Shown here in pieces: positions 35,876 through 44,318 of a DNA stretch of 64,000 bases. Location of the stretch: NCBI RefSeq assembly GCF_009792235.1, contig NZ_CP046973.1, forward strand, positions 744,001 to 808,000, in the 5' to 3' direction. Under the pieces are notes generated by a model. That model ran no database searches and had not been told where the DNA came from. It was given only the letters and a program-made list of their open reading frames with translations. Every line of letters begins with the position of its first letter. Positions within the stretch are counted from its first letter, which is position 1. This DNA comes from Microcystis aeruginosa FD4 (GTDB taxonomy: Bacteria > Cyanobacteriota > Cyanobacteriia > Cyanobacteriales > Microcystaceae). Position numbers and translations under genes: made by a program.

Positions 35876-36036
35876 TAATTCTTCAGCTTGGTTAAGGGAA
35901 AGGGATTTTCGACTCGAGTAGTTGCTGCAGTAGGTTTGGCCAGTCTTGAGTGGTCATCGCTGTTCCATTGGTGTCGGGATGGGGCGATATACTATCATAG
36001 CGGTTTGTCTGGAGAATCGATCGCTCCTAGTAATTT

Positions 36037-36564
36037 TTACTTCAAATCGAGCAAACCCTGTTCTTTTAACTTGGGATTAAAACGAATTTCCATCTGTACT
36101 CCCCGTTTTTCTAGGGTTGATAAAATATCGTTTTCTACTCGTCTGGATACCTGTTTTAATAACTTGATTTTTCCCACTTCGTCAGCACTTTGATAAATTT
36201 CTTTTTCTGTCTCAGTCATGGCTAATTTAGCATCAATTGGTTCTGTCCAGAGTTTTTCATTGCCGATTACTGCCTGACTTTCTCTTAGCCAAGCTTGTTT
36301 AATCGCTTCTAAAATAGTCCGATTAGGACGATCAATCACCTGTATTTTTAGCCAATAACAAGCTTGGGGCTGTCGGGCAAGATGTTGTTTTAAACTGAGA
36401 TAAATATCACGAGAATAGCCGACAAACTCTAGGACTTGCTCTCGCTCAAAAATGGCATAAACCCCGATTTTTCCCTGTAAATCAGCACAGATATTACCGG
36501 TGGCATCTAGGTAGGGAATATATTCTAATTGTTGGAGATTAGCAAAAGTATCAGGCTCATTCAT
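36037..36564 (-). CDS. GIY-YIG nuclease-domain protein
   Basis: A 175-residue protein with a GIY-YIG-type fold near residues 30-95: GKIGVYAIF (GIY-like) and LEFVGYSRDI (YIG-like), followed by a helix and the acidic TILEAIKQAWLRESQA. The YIG motif is degenerate (VGY), so catalysis is uncertain. The C-terminal about 70 residues form a helical region conserved with cyanobacterial relatives. No partner gene is obvious; the DUF488 cassette is divergent, 169 bp away. Confidence 0.7.
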   Translation of the reverse strand: MNEPDTFANLQQLEYIPYLDATGNICADLQGKIGVYAIFEREQVLEFVGYSRDIYLSLKQHLARQPQACYWLKIQVIDRPNRTILEAIKQAWLRESQAVIGNEKLWTEPIDAKLAMTETEKEIYQSADEVGKIKLLKQVSRRVENDILSTLEKRGVQMEIRFNPKLKEQGLLDLK

Positions 36565-36733
36565 AATTAATCGTCGCTAATTGGTTGGAGATATATAAAT
36601 TATACCTAAGTTTGAATTTTATATTCCGGGCTGTGGCTAACCTAGGAGGGTAAACTAACAGTTATCTGGCTCGATAACCCCAGAGAGACTGAGATATAAT
36701 AAGGTAAATTACTAAACTATCAAGTTAGATACA

Positions 36734-37360
36734 ATGCTGGCTATATTTACGATCGGGCATTCTAACCACACCCCGGAAAAGTTCCTCGAACTGCTCTCCA
36801 TTCATAACATCAACGCTTTAGCAGATGTGCGTTCCGCTCCTTACAGCCGCTATCTTCCCCACTTCAACAAACAAGCGCTCCAGTCCTACCTACCCACAGC
36901 AGAGATTCGCTATGTTTTTTTAGGGGCGGAGCTAGGGGCGCGGCCTGCAGATAGTAGCTGTTATGTGGAAGGCAAAGCCCTTTACGAAAAAATTGCTGTC
37001 CTTGACTCATTCCAACAGGGACTGAAGCGCATCATCAAAGGAGTGCAAAATCATCGCATTGCCCTGATGTGTGCCGAGAAAGACCCGATCACTTGCCATA
37101 GAGCTATTCTAGTGTGCCAGCACCTTATCTCTTTTAACCTTGAAATTGCCCACATTCACAGCAATGGCGAATTGGAGTACCACGAAAATCTGGAAGAACG
37201 ACTCTTGCAAATTCATGACTTGCAAGACAAACAGGAGAATGGACAACTATCTCTTTTCCCTACAGTCAGTCAACCTCAGTTGGCGCGAAGCGAGAGAATT
37301 CGTCAAGCTTATCAGCTGCAGGGCGATCGCATAGCCTATGTGGAGAAAGATCATGATTAA
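36734..37360 (+). CDS. DUF488 family protein 1
   Basis: A 208-residue DUF488 protein: FTIGHSNHTPEKFLELL at the start, DVRSAPYSRYLPHFN, GAELGARP and the cysteine motif MCAEKDPITCHR (C-x7-CHR). A C-terminal tail after residue about 160 contains an LFP-type motif (NGQLSLFP). Family function is unknown; association with nucleic-acid modification and conflict islands is reported for DUF488. Its stop overlaps the next gene by 8 bp. It has its own upstream region with an AGATATAATAAGG -10-like box. Confidence 0.85.
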   Translation: MLAIFTIGHSNHTPEKFLELLSIHNINALADVRSAPYSRYLPHFNKQALQSYLPTAEIRYVFLGAELGARPADSSCYVEGKALYEKIAVLDSFQQGLKRIIKGVQNHRIALMCAEKDPITCHRAILVCQHLISFNLEIAHIHSNGELEYHENLEERLLQIHDLQDKQENGQLSLFPTVSQPQLARSERIRQAYQLQGDRIAYVEKDHD

Positions 37361-37790
37361 ACTTTTCACGATCGGGTTTACCCGAAAATCTGCATCTAGT
37401 TTCTTTGAGGGTTTAAGAAAAGCGGGCGTTACTAAAATCATCGATACTCGCTTGAATAATACATCCCAGTTATCCGGCTTTGCCAAACAAAACGACTTAA
37501 AGTACTTTCTCTCTGAGATTGGCGGCATCGATTACTCCCATGAACTATCACTTGCGCCCACTCAAGAAATTTTAGATGCCTACAAAAAGAAACAAATATC
37601 GTGGGAAGATTACTCTAAAAAATACCTGGCGATTCTGCGTCAAAGACATATTGAATCAACGATCAAACCGGACAGCTTGCAGAATTCTTGTTTTCTTTGT
37701 AGCGAAGACAAACCTCACTTTTGCCACAGGCGACTTGCCGCAGAGTATCTTCAGTCCCATTTCCATAATATAGAAATTATTCACTTGTAG
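37353..37790 (+). CDS. DUF488 family protein 2
   Basis: A 145-residue second DUF488 protein from the ATG at 37353 (MIKLFTIGFTRKSASSFFEGL), overlapping gene 1 by 8 bp. It shows the same layout: DTRLNNTSQLSGFAKQNDL, then the CSEDKPHFCHRR motif (C-x7-CHR). The two DUF488 proteins are clearly diverged, not a recent duplicate, suggesting distinct roles in one complex. The third gene begins 4 bp after its stop. Confidence 0.85.
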   Translation: MIKLFTIGFTRKSASSFFEGLRKAGVTKIIDTRLNNTSQLSGFAKQNDLKYFLSEIGGIDYSHELSLAPTQEILDAYKKKQISWEDYSKKYLAILRQRHIESTIKPDSLQNSCFLCSEDKPHFCHRRLAAEYLQSHFHNIEIIHL

Positions 37791-37794
37791 CTAT

Positions 37795-38586
37795 ATGGAG
37801 ATAATTTGTCTGGCTAATTCTTATAAACATCATGAAAGATGTATTGCGGGAATAGATCGAGAGTCGGGTCAGTGGGTTAGACCGATTTCAGAGTTAGAGG
37901 ACGGCAGAATACCCCTAGACAATAACTTTATTCAGACTAGCAAAATTCGTATTTTGGATATCCTCAGTATTCCTATCGACAGCGAGAGAAAATCTGGCTA
38001 TGAAATTGAGAATATTGGTTACAAGAACTTACCTTGGCAAATTATTGGTAAAGCAGCGGTCGCCAATCTTTTACAGTTTTGCGAGGGCGATTTATTATAT
38101 CCCGATTACAGAAAGTCGATACCTTATCAATATCTGAAATCTCAAGCTCCAGTACGCACTCTCCAATTGATTGAGGCAAAATCATTCTGCTGCCGTAAAA
38201 ACAGCAGGGGGAAATGGCGGGGGATTATTGCTGATGCTCAGTATGATTTCGCAGATTTTGATCTTAGCATCACCGATCCGATAATTCTAGAGAAACTCGA
38301 TCGAGAGGAAGAAATAAGCCCTCACTGTTTAATCTGCCTCAGTCTCGGACAGCCCTGGCAGCCCGATGCCAATCTTCCTCTATCATGCTATCGTTTGATC
38401 GCGGGAGTGGTTGAACTTGTGCCTGAAATTCGACTCATCGCTACGGAAATGGAGAGATTATCTTGGAGCAGAGAACAGGGTAAGGAATATTTAAAAGAAA
38501 AATTTGGCAAGGTTTCCCGCTATCAACTTACTGAGAATGAAGCCAAACAGTTTCTTGATTTTTTGAGAAGCGGTGGAAAAATATAG
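37795..38586 (+). CDS. DUF488-linked protein, probably dual-OB type
   Basis: A 263-residue protein whose opening (MEIICLANSYKHHERCIAGI, GQWVRPIS) resembles proteins annotated with a dual OB-containing domain, often seen next to DUF488 genes; I assign it by that resemblance, not firmly. Mid-protein features include CCRKNSRGKWRGII and a beta-rich segment, SLGQPWQP. The last 45 residues are helical. It is soluble, with no signal peptide. Third gene of a compact cassette with the two DUF488 genes. A nucleic-acid-binding role is inference. Confidence 0.6.
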   Translation: MEIICLANSYKHHERCIAGIDRESGQWVRPISELEDGRIPLDNNFIQTSKIRILDILSIPIDSERKSGYEIENIGYKNLPWQIIGKAAVANLLQFCEGDLLYPDYRKSIPYQYLKSQAPVRTLQLIEAKSFCCRKNSRGKWRGIIADAQYDFADFDLSITDPIILEKLDREEEISPHCLICLSLGQPWQPDANLPLSCYRLIAGVVELVPEIRLIATEMERLSWSREQGKEYLKEKFGKVSRYQLTENEAKQFLDFLRSGGKI

Positions 38587-38811
38587 CAAGCTAACCGTTA
38601 GCCTGATAGTTTATCTGCCCGGGAGTGAACTAAAGGTTAATGAAGGCGGTGTGATCGTTTTCCGATTCTGGAAGGGGAATAAGTTGACCATTTTTGACAA
38701 GAGGCACTAGGAGCAAGTGTTAGTAAAATTAATATTGATCAACTGCTTGCCCTTTAAAATTGTGCCAAAAAGTTTTAGGCTAAATTAGTCCCCAAAAATG
38801 ATCAATTCTCA

Positions 38812-39399
38812 ATGCCTACTGCTTCTCTTAACGAAATTGTTCACGCGGCCCTAAGTGGTCAAGTGGTTTCTTTTCCCACGGATACAGTTCCCGCTTTAGC
38901 GGTTTCTCCCCCCTATTCTTCCCTGATTTTTGCCGCTAAAAAACGGACTTTTGATAAACCTTTAATTCTTATGGCGGCCTCAGCAGCAGATTTATGGGAT
39001 TATGTCAAGGGAAATCAGGAAGAAAGGGAAATTTGGCAGCAAATGACCGAAAAACACTGGCCTGGGTCTCTAACTTTGGTTTTACCTGCTTCTGAAAAAG
39101 TACCAAAAGCTCTTAACCCTAAAAATCCTAGCACGATTGGTATCCGAGTTCCCGCTCATGCGATCGCAAGAGAAATTCTCGGTCGAACTGGTGTTTTAGC
39201 GACCACCAGTGCTAATCTTTCAGGACAAGAGCCTTTATTGACTCCATCCGCGATTATGACTACTTTTCCCTCGGTGACGGTGTTAGCACCCACAGAAAGG
39301 CAAGCATGGGGAATAATCAATAGTGGACAACCCTCCACCGTCGCGCGTTGGCAATGTCAAAGATGGGATATCTTACGACAAGGGGCAGTTTTTCTGTAA
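38812..39399 (+). CDS. tsaC: Threonylcarbamoyl-AMP synthase (TsaC/YrdC/Sua5 family)
   Basis: Makes threonylcarbamoyl-AMP for the t6A37 modification of ANN-decoding tRNAs. The YrdC-fold motifs are VVSFPTDTVPAL, AAKKRTFDKPLI, HWPGSLTLVL, IGIRVPAHAIA and TTSANLSGQ. The 195-residue length fits the single-domain TsaC form. The next gene starts two bp after its stop, so the two form an operon. Confidence 0.9.
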   Translation: MPTASLNEIVHAALSGQVVSFPTDTVPALAVSPPYSSLIFAAKKRTFDKPLILMAASAADLWDYVKGNQEEREIWQQMTEKHWPGSLTLVLPASEKVPKALNPKNPSTIGIRVPAHAIAREILGRTGVLATTSANLSGQEPLLTPSAIMTTFPSVTVLAPTERQAWGIINSGQPSTVARWQCQRWDILRQGAVFL

Positions 39400-39401
39400 A
39401 T

Positions 39402-40211
39402 ATGGACGATATTGACGCTTTAAAACGGGAATTACAGCAAACTCGCCTCGCTTATCACATGGCTGTGGCAATTAATCACCTCAAAAGCAGTTTTTTGGCA
39501 CGGGTTGCCCACGAATTGCGATCGCCATTGAGCAGTATGATCAGTCTCCATCAACTGATTCTCGCCGATCTTTGCGAAAGTCCGGCCGAAGAAAGGGAAT
39601 TTATCGCCCAGGGGCAACTGGCGGGCCGTAAACTGATGGCAATGCTCGATGAAATGATTAATCTCTCCAAACTAGAGTCTGGTACTATACCTCTGGAGCG
39701 AGAAATTTTTTCTTTAACTAAACTCTGGCAAGATTGGGCAAGTTTAACCTATTTACAGGCAGCTAATCGCAATATTCAGCTTAAATTTAGCCCTTTAACC
39801 GATGATATTGCTATTATTGCCGATTATCAGCGTTTATCCTCCGCTCTTGTCCTTCTCGTTGATGCAGCGATCGCTAACTTAGCGAGTGGCTCTATTTGTA
39901 TATCGGTAAGCACTCTTTGCGAGAAAAAAGTCACTATTGTCCTAGAATTTCCGGGGGAAATCCCTCTCTGGCAAATGCTAGAAATTTCCCCTTTGAGTTT
40001 AGAATCAAAGCTAGAAGAAGTAAAACAATTTACTCAAGCTTTTGGTCTTTCTCCCGGTCTTAAATTCCAGTTAGCGAAAGGCATTATCGAAGTTTCGGAG
40101 GGGGAAATGAGCTTAGATCAAATGGATAACAATAGTCAGGATAAGCTCACACGGATCGTTTTTTCTTTACCTCGATCGCTGGATAGGAAAACTCCTCGGT
40201 ATAACGATTAA
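39402..40211 (+). CDS. HisKA-domain protein with degenerate ATPase half
   Basis: A 269-residue protein from the ATG at 39402. A coiled stretch leads into a HisKA dimerisation/phosphoacceptor helix with the H-box SSFLARVAHELRSPLSSM (His about 38) and a second helix LMAMLDEMINLSKLESG. The C-terminal part is in the place of a HATPase_c domain but shows no recognisable N, G1 or G2 boxes. It may be a phosphotransfer or dimerisation partner rather than an active kinase. Its 3' end overlaps the convergent acetyltransferase gene by 65 bp. Confidence 0.7.
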   Translation: MDDIDALKRELQQTRLAYHMAVAINHLKSSFLARVAHELRSPLSSMISLHQLILADLCESPAEEREFIAQGQLAGRKLMAMLDEMINLSKLESGTIPLEREIFSLTKLWQDWASLTYLQAANRNIQLKFSPLTDDIAIIADYQRLSSALVLLVDAAIANLASGSICISVSTLCEKKVTIVLEFPGEIPLWQMLEISPLSLESKLEEVKQFTQAFGLSPGLKFQLAKGIIEVSEGEMSLDQMDNNSQDKLTRIVFSLPRSLDRKTPRYND

Positions 40212-40617
40212 ATAATACCATCGTCGTGGTGGCGTTGCTTTGGAAACCAATGCGCTGGTAAAAATTTTCTTGATTAGTAGTCATCAAATAGACTCTTTCC
40301 ACCCGATTTATTCGGGGATGGGCCAAAACTGTTTCTACTAATTTACGCCCTAAACCGGCTCCCTGATAATCGGGATGAACAATCACATCCCAAATAGTTG
40401 CCCGATAAATGCCGTCGGAAGTGGCGCGAGCAAAACCAATTAATTGCCGCTCATTCCACACCGTCACCACTGGATCACTATAGTCAATTGCGGTTGCTAA
40501 ATCTTCTAAACGGCGATCGATTGCCCAAAATGCGGTTAAATTAAATAATTCTCGTAGTTGCAATAGATCTATCTTGCTTTTATCCTCGTCAAACTGAATC
40601 TGACTACAATCAATCAT
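40147..40617 (-). CDS. GNAT-family N-acetyltransferase
   Basis: A 156-residue GNAT enzyme with the acetyl-CoA pyrophosphate loop in VIVHPDYQGAGLGRKLVE (Q/R-x-x-G-x-G/A) and the C-terminal ENFYQRIGFQ motif. The acceptor substrate is unknown. It is convergent with and overlaps the HisKA gene by 65 bp. Confidence 0.85.
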   Translation of the reverse strand: MIDCSQIQFDEDKSKIDLLQLRELFNLTAFWAIDRRLEDLATAIDYSDPVVTVWNERQLIGFARATSDGIYRATIWDVIVHPDYQGAGLGRKLVETVLAHPRINRVERVYLMTTNQENFYQRIGFQSNATTTMVLFNRYTEEFSYPAIEVKKKRSV

Positions 40618-41074
40618 GATATTTCCTTAGTCTCAGACTAAAAAATAGGAGAAGATATTTTTCCGAGAAAGAGGATTCACGCTCGATCGGACTGATTTAT
40701 GAGCAATTTCCCCTAATCTATGTGTTTGATTATACTCAATGCCTCAGATAATCTCCAGTTGATTTATCGTCATTTCTTGACAAGTTATTAATCAGTGATC
40801 AGTGATCAGTGATCAGTGATCAGTTATGGTTCTTCGGTTTGTGTGATGCCATGGGGGGAGTTCTAAGGGATGAAATCCTTACAGAGAAAGGCATTCTGCG
40901 ATTTTTTTCAAGTGTTTTCGCTCTAGAACGAACTAATCAATTAAATCTCTTGCCAAATAAGGATTTAGTCGATTTATGCCCCCCGATCGAACCATACCAA
41001 GTAACGAAGAACCTCACTGATTACTGTTTACTGTTTACTGATCACTGAAAAAAGCTTCCCCACACCCCACACCA
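40618..41074. repeat. Gene-free spacer with (CAGTGAT)n repeat
   Basis: A 457-bp region. It contains about five copies of CAGTGAT at 40796-40827 and CTGATTACTGTTTACTG units near 41014-41047. The stretch between them (about 40830-41010) is unique; a 79-codon frame there runs into repeat DNA and lacks support as a gene. Confidence 0.75.
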
Positions 41075-42070
41075 ATGCTTAACAATCAAAGATCTTCGCC
41101 GGTGTCTGTAATTTGTTTAGGGGAAATCCTCTATGATCTAATTGCCGATCAAAGCGATCGCGCTATAGAGCAAGTAACTTCTTGGACAACCTACGCCGGG
41201 GGTGCGCCGGCAAACGTGGCCTGTGGATTGCGAAAATTGGGCATAAATTCGGCTTTTATCGGTTGTGTGGGCAAAGATCAACGCGGAGAACAGTTAATCG
41301 CCTTGCTAGACGCTCTCGGAGTCGATACCACTGGTGTACAGTATCACCCCACCCTACCTACCCGACAAGTTTATGTCACCCGCGATGCTGGGGGAGACAG
41401 ACATTTTGCGGGTTTTGGCGGCAGAAAAACGACTGATTTTGCCGATACTGCCATTAATGCTGACCTATTGCCCGAAAATCTCTGGAAAAATGCCGATTAT
41501 CTAGTGATGGGAACCCTAGGGTTAGCCTATCCCCTTTCCCGCCGGGCAATGCAACGCGCCCTCGAATTGGCTAAAATTTACGCTGTGAAAGTATTGATCG
41601 ATATCAACTGGCGACCGGTTTTCTGGCCTAATCTTGAGGCCGCTCCTGATCGGATTCGAGATTTTATCGTCCAGGCCGATTTGCTCAAATGTAGTGAGGA
41701 AGAAGCAAGATGGTTATTTGGCACTGATACCCCCGTCAGAATATCATCACAATACCCCAATTTAGGGGCAATTCTGGTTACTGGCGGTGCAAAAGGCAGT
41801 AAATATCATTTAGGCGAAAATAGCGGTGCTGTCGAGGCTTTTTCCGGGGAGGTAGTGGATACAACTGGGGCGGGGGATGGCTTTGTGGCGGGTTTTTTAG
41901 CTCGTGCCAGTCTTGGAGGCGATCAAATCGGGGAAAATGCCGATTTAGCCCGTAATGCGGTGATTTATGCCTGTGCGGTGGGGGCAATGGTGACAAGGGC
42001 GGCAGGAGCGATCGCATCCCAACCGACTCGGGAACAGGTGGCGGAGTTTCTAGCGGCCTTTGAATCCTAG
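41075..42070 (+). CDS. PfkB-family sugar kinase (fructokinase-like)
   Basis: A 331-residue ribokinase/PfkB enzyme: ICLGEILYDLIADQ at the start, signature 1 TYAGGAPANVACGLRKLG and signature 2 DTTGAGDGFVAGFL with the catalytic Asp. Sequence layout is closest to bacterial fructokinases, phosphorylating fructose to fructose-6-phosphate. Exact sugar specificity is inferred. The gene converges with an alpha/beta hydrolase 10 bp downstream. Confidence 0.88.
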   Translation: MLNNQRSSPVSVICLGEILYDLIADQSDRAIEQVTSWTTYAGGAPANVACGLRKLGINSAFIGCVGKDQRGEQLIALLDALGVDTTGVQYHPTLPTRQVYVTRDAGGDRHFAGFGGRKTTDFADTAINADLLPENLWKNADYLVMGTLGLAYPLSRRAMQRALELAKIYAVKVLIDINWRPVFWPNLEAAPDRIRDFIVQADLLKCSEEEARWLFGTDTPVRISSQYPNLGAILVTGGAKGSKYHLGENSGAVEAFSGEVVDTTGAGDGFVAGFLARASLGGDQIGENADLARNAVIYACAVGAMVTRAAGAIASQPTREQVAEFLAAFES

Positions 42071-42080
42071 AAATTAGCCC

Positions 42081-43178
42081 TTATTTGCCAGTTTTTTGGT
42101 CAAACCAGTCTAAAACCCGATTCCATGCCCACCAGCGATCGCTATCGCCCCACTGACGCTGACAGGATAAACTGCTGATATAACCCACATGACCACCGTG
42201 GTTGGTTAAGAGTAGCTCCACGTGGGGATTATCAGCGATCGCTGCTTGCAGATCGGCAATAACTGCGGGGGAAAAGAGGGGATCATCGGCCGCGTAGAGG
42301 ATAAAAGTGGGTTTAGTTAAATAGGGTTGAAAGGGCAAGGGACTACTAGCGGCATAATAGTCAAAAACTGTCTTAAATCCTAGCTTTTTAATCACTAATT
42401 CTCGATCGAATCCTGCAATCGTGGTGGCGCGAGTAATTGCTTGAGGATCGATATGATCGGGATGAGCTTTATGGATGCGTTTGGCTAACTTGCGTAATTC
42501 CCTGGCGATCGCTTTTTCCAAATGTTTCCCCCAGGGATCTTGGACGAGATAGGATAAAGAACGATTAGAGTCTAAATTAGGACAAATTACCGCACCACCA
42601 CCGATATGGACGGGATCGATCCCCATATCTTCCTGATTCTCTGCCGATTTAATTCCCCAGAGGGCCAATTGTCCCCCCAGAGAGTAACCCGTGAACCAAA
42701 AAGGAGCAGGACAGCCCATTTTTTGGGCTTGGGCGGCAATATGAAGGAAATCTAGCCCTTCATAGATGCCATCGGAGGTGAGAGTCGGGGATAATTCGGC
42801 TGTCTTACCGTGGGCGCGCCAATCGAAGAGGACGACTGCGTAGTTTCTTGCTACGGCTTTTCTGCCTAAAATTCTTAAAAACCATTGATTATCTAAGTCT
42901 CCCGTGATGCCGTAGGTGCCGATAATGGTTCCTTTCGCTTGCGGGGGGATGGAAACAATCCCGTAGATGGGGACGGCATTGGCCCCGGTGAAAATGGTTT
43001 CTTGATAGACTGGTTCGGGAATAGCGATCGTATTTTGCCAGGTTTCTCGCGCTTTTAGGGACACATAGAGAGTCATGGCAAAACCGTTTTTCAGCAATGG
43101 GGGCGGAGTGTAGGTGCGATTATCGGTCTTCGTCTTCGGATGGGCAAGCATAGCAGCACAGGGGAATCTAAAAGTCAA
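42081..43178 (-). CDS. Alpha/beta-fold hydrolase
   Basis: A 365-residue serine hydrolase with the nucleophile elbow WFTGYSLGGQLALWG, the acid in LYAADDPLFSP and the His in LTNHGGHVGY. GTIIGTYGITGDLDNQWFLRIL and VLFDWRAHGKT fit the YheT-like branch. Substrate unknown. The first 34 residues are poorly hydrophobic and variable; the true start may be the ATG of MTLYVSLKARETW (about 43074). Confidence 0.82.
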   Translation of the reverse strand: MTFRFPCAAMLAHPKTKTDNRTYTPPPLLKNGFAMTLYVSLKARETWQNTIAIPEPVYQETIFTGANAVPIYGIVSIPPQAKGTIIGTYGITGDLDNQWFLRILGRKAVARNYAVVLFDWRAHGKTAELSPTLTSDGIYEGLDFLHIAAQAQKMGCPAPFWFTGYSLGGQLALWGIKSAENQEDMGIDPVHIGGGAVICPNLDSNRSLSYLVQDPWGKHLEKAIARELRKLAKRIHKAHPDHIDPQAITRATTIAGFDRELVIKKLGFKTVFDYYAASSPLPFQPYLTKPTFILYAADDPLFSPAVIADLQAAIADNPHVELLLTNHGGHVGYISSLSCQRQWGDSDRWWAWNRVLDWFDQKTGK

Positions 43179-43216
43179 GAGAGGGAGACAAAAATTAACT
43201 TATGCCCACCGCTTTC

Positions 43217-43585
43217 TTAAAAATTGTAAAGCAAATTGTCCCAAGCGGCGAGCAACTCTGGCAGGGCAGTGGCTGACCAATTGCCCTCACAACCGCGACC
43301 TTGATAGAGAATAAATCGCAGGGAATAATCATCGGGAAATCCGTCCGCTTCTACCCATAAAAGCTCGCTTTCCGCTTCACAAGTAATTCTTTCTTCATCC
43401 ATTAATTCTGTGGCCATGGCCGCCATAGTTGCGGTCAATTGTGATAGTAACCGACGCAAATCTTGCCACTCGGCCTCAGTTAATTCGATCGCCCAATCAT
43501 CACCACCAATTAATCCTTTATAAACGGCTGCCTTAGGATTCCAACCGAGTCGCCAACCTGAACCATATTTGAGAATTTTTTCCAT
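43217..43585 (-). CDS. DUF1818 family protein
   Basis: A 122-residue protein of a family essentially limited to cyanobacteria: KYGSGWRLGWNP, YKGLIGGDDWAIELTEAEW and SLRFILYQGRGCEGNW. Cytoplasmic, acidic, function unknown. Six bp separate it from the upstream anchored protein gene on the same strand, so they are likely co-transcribed. Confidence 0.8.
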   Translation of the reverse strand: MEKILKYGSGWRLGWNPKAAVYKGLIGGDDWAIELTEAEWQDLRRLLSQLTATMAAMATELMDEERITCEAESELLWVEADGFPDDYSLRFILYQGRGCEGNWSATALPELLAAWDNLLYNF

Positions 43586-43591
43586 AATTTT

Positions 43592-44167
43592 CTAGAATTT
43601 TAATAGGTCGGCATCTCCCGGTTTTGATAATGATGGACGACTAGGAGAAGGACTAGGAGAAGGACTAGGAGTGGGGGTTTCTTGGGGGAGAATAGCGGGG
43701 TTATAAATTTTGACTAGAAGAGTTACTAACTGCTGCCGTTGACGACGATTAAGACTGTTAATCGCTTTGATATCGGCAGCCATGGGATTAACGGTAAGGG
43801 TTGCTTGTCCAGGATAGTTTTCTTCGCTGATTTTCTCGTTCACTCCTAGATAATCTCCTAGGGTTAATTGCCAATCAAAACGGATGAGAGTAAACCTTTT
43901 TTTGGTATCTTGATGATAACGAAGAAAGCGACTGATTAGGGTATTATTCGGATCGATCGCTCCTGTGTCTCGACGGATATAGTTGTTTTCTTTCGGTAAA
44001 TCTGGCATTGCTTGATAAATTTGTTGAGCAACTGTTTCGGGTCGTTGAATTTGGCTTATCCCGGTGGTTTGCCACGATAACCACCAGAAAACTATCCCTA
44101 TTCCTAGGCAGAATACTAATAATATTATTCGCTGAATTTTCAGCTTTTGAGGTAATTTTAAGAGCAT
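43592..44167 (-). CDS. Membrane-anchored hypothetical protein with proline-serine tail
   Basis: A 191-residue protein with one N-terminal membrane helix (IILLVFCLGIGIVFWWLSW) and an extracytoplasmic domain. Near the C-terminus is a low-complexity run (TPTPSPSPSPSPSRPS) encoded by 12-bp-like repeats. The rest is conserved-looking and acidic-basic mixed. I do not recognise a domain. It is followed by the DUF1818 gene. Confidence 0.7.
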   Translation of the reverse strand: MLLKLPQKLKIQRIILLVFCLGIGIVFWWLSWQTTGISQIQRPETVAQQIYQAMPDLPKENNYIRRDTGAIDPNNTLISRFLRYHQDTKKRFTLIRFDWQLTLGDYLGVNEKISEENYPGQATLTVNPMAADIKAINSLNRRQRQQLVTLLVKIYNPAILPQETPTPSPSPSPSPSRPSLSKPGDADLLKF

Positions 44168-44318
44168 ATTAATCGAGAAAAGATTGAAGCGAATTATCTA
44201 GCACCAGTGGGAATTTTTCAGGAACAATTCAAGAGGTTGGGAATGTTATAATTATCCAACAATCCCCGGATTAATCTAACTGTAGGAGCTAGGATCAAAA
44301 TTACCCCAGTCATCCCCA

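Noticed and set aside
40809..41048. 79-codon frame as a gene
   Set aside because: Both ends consist of translated CAGTGAT/ACTGATTACTG repeats, there is no ribosome binding site and no protein-like pattern.
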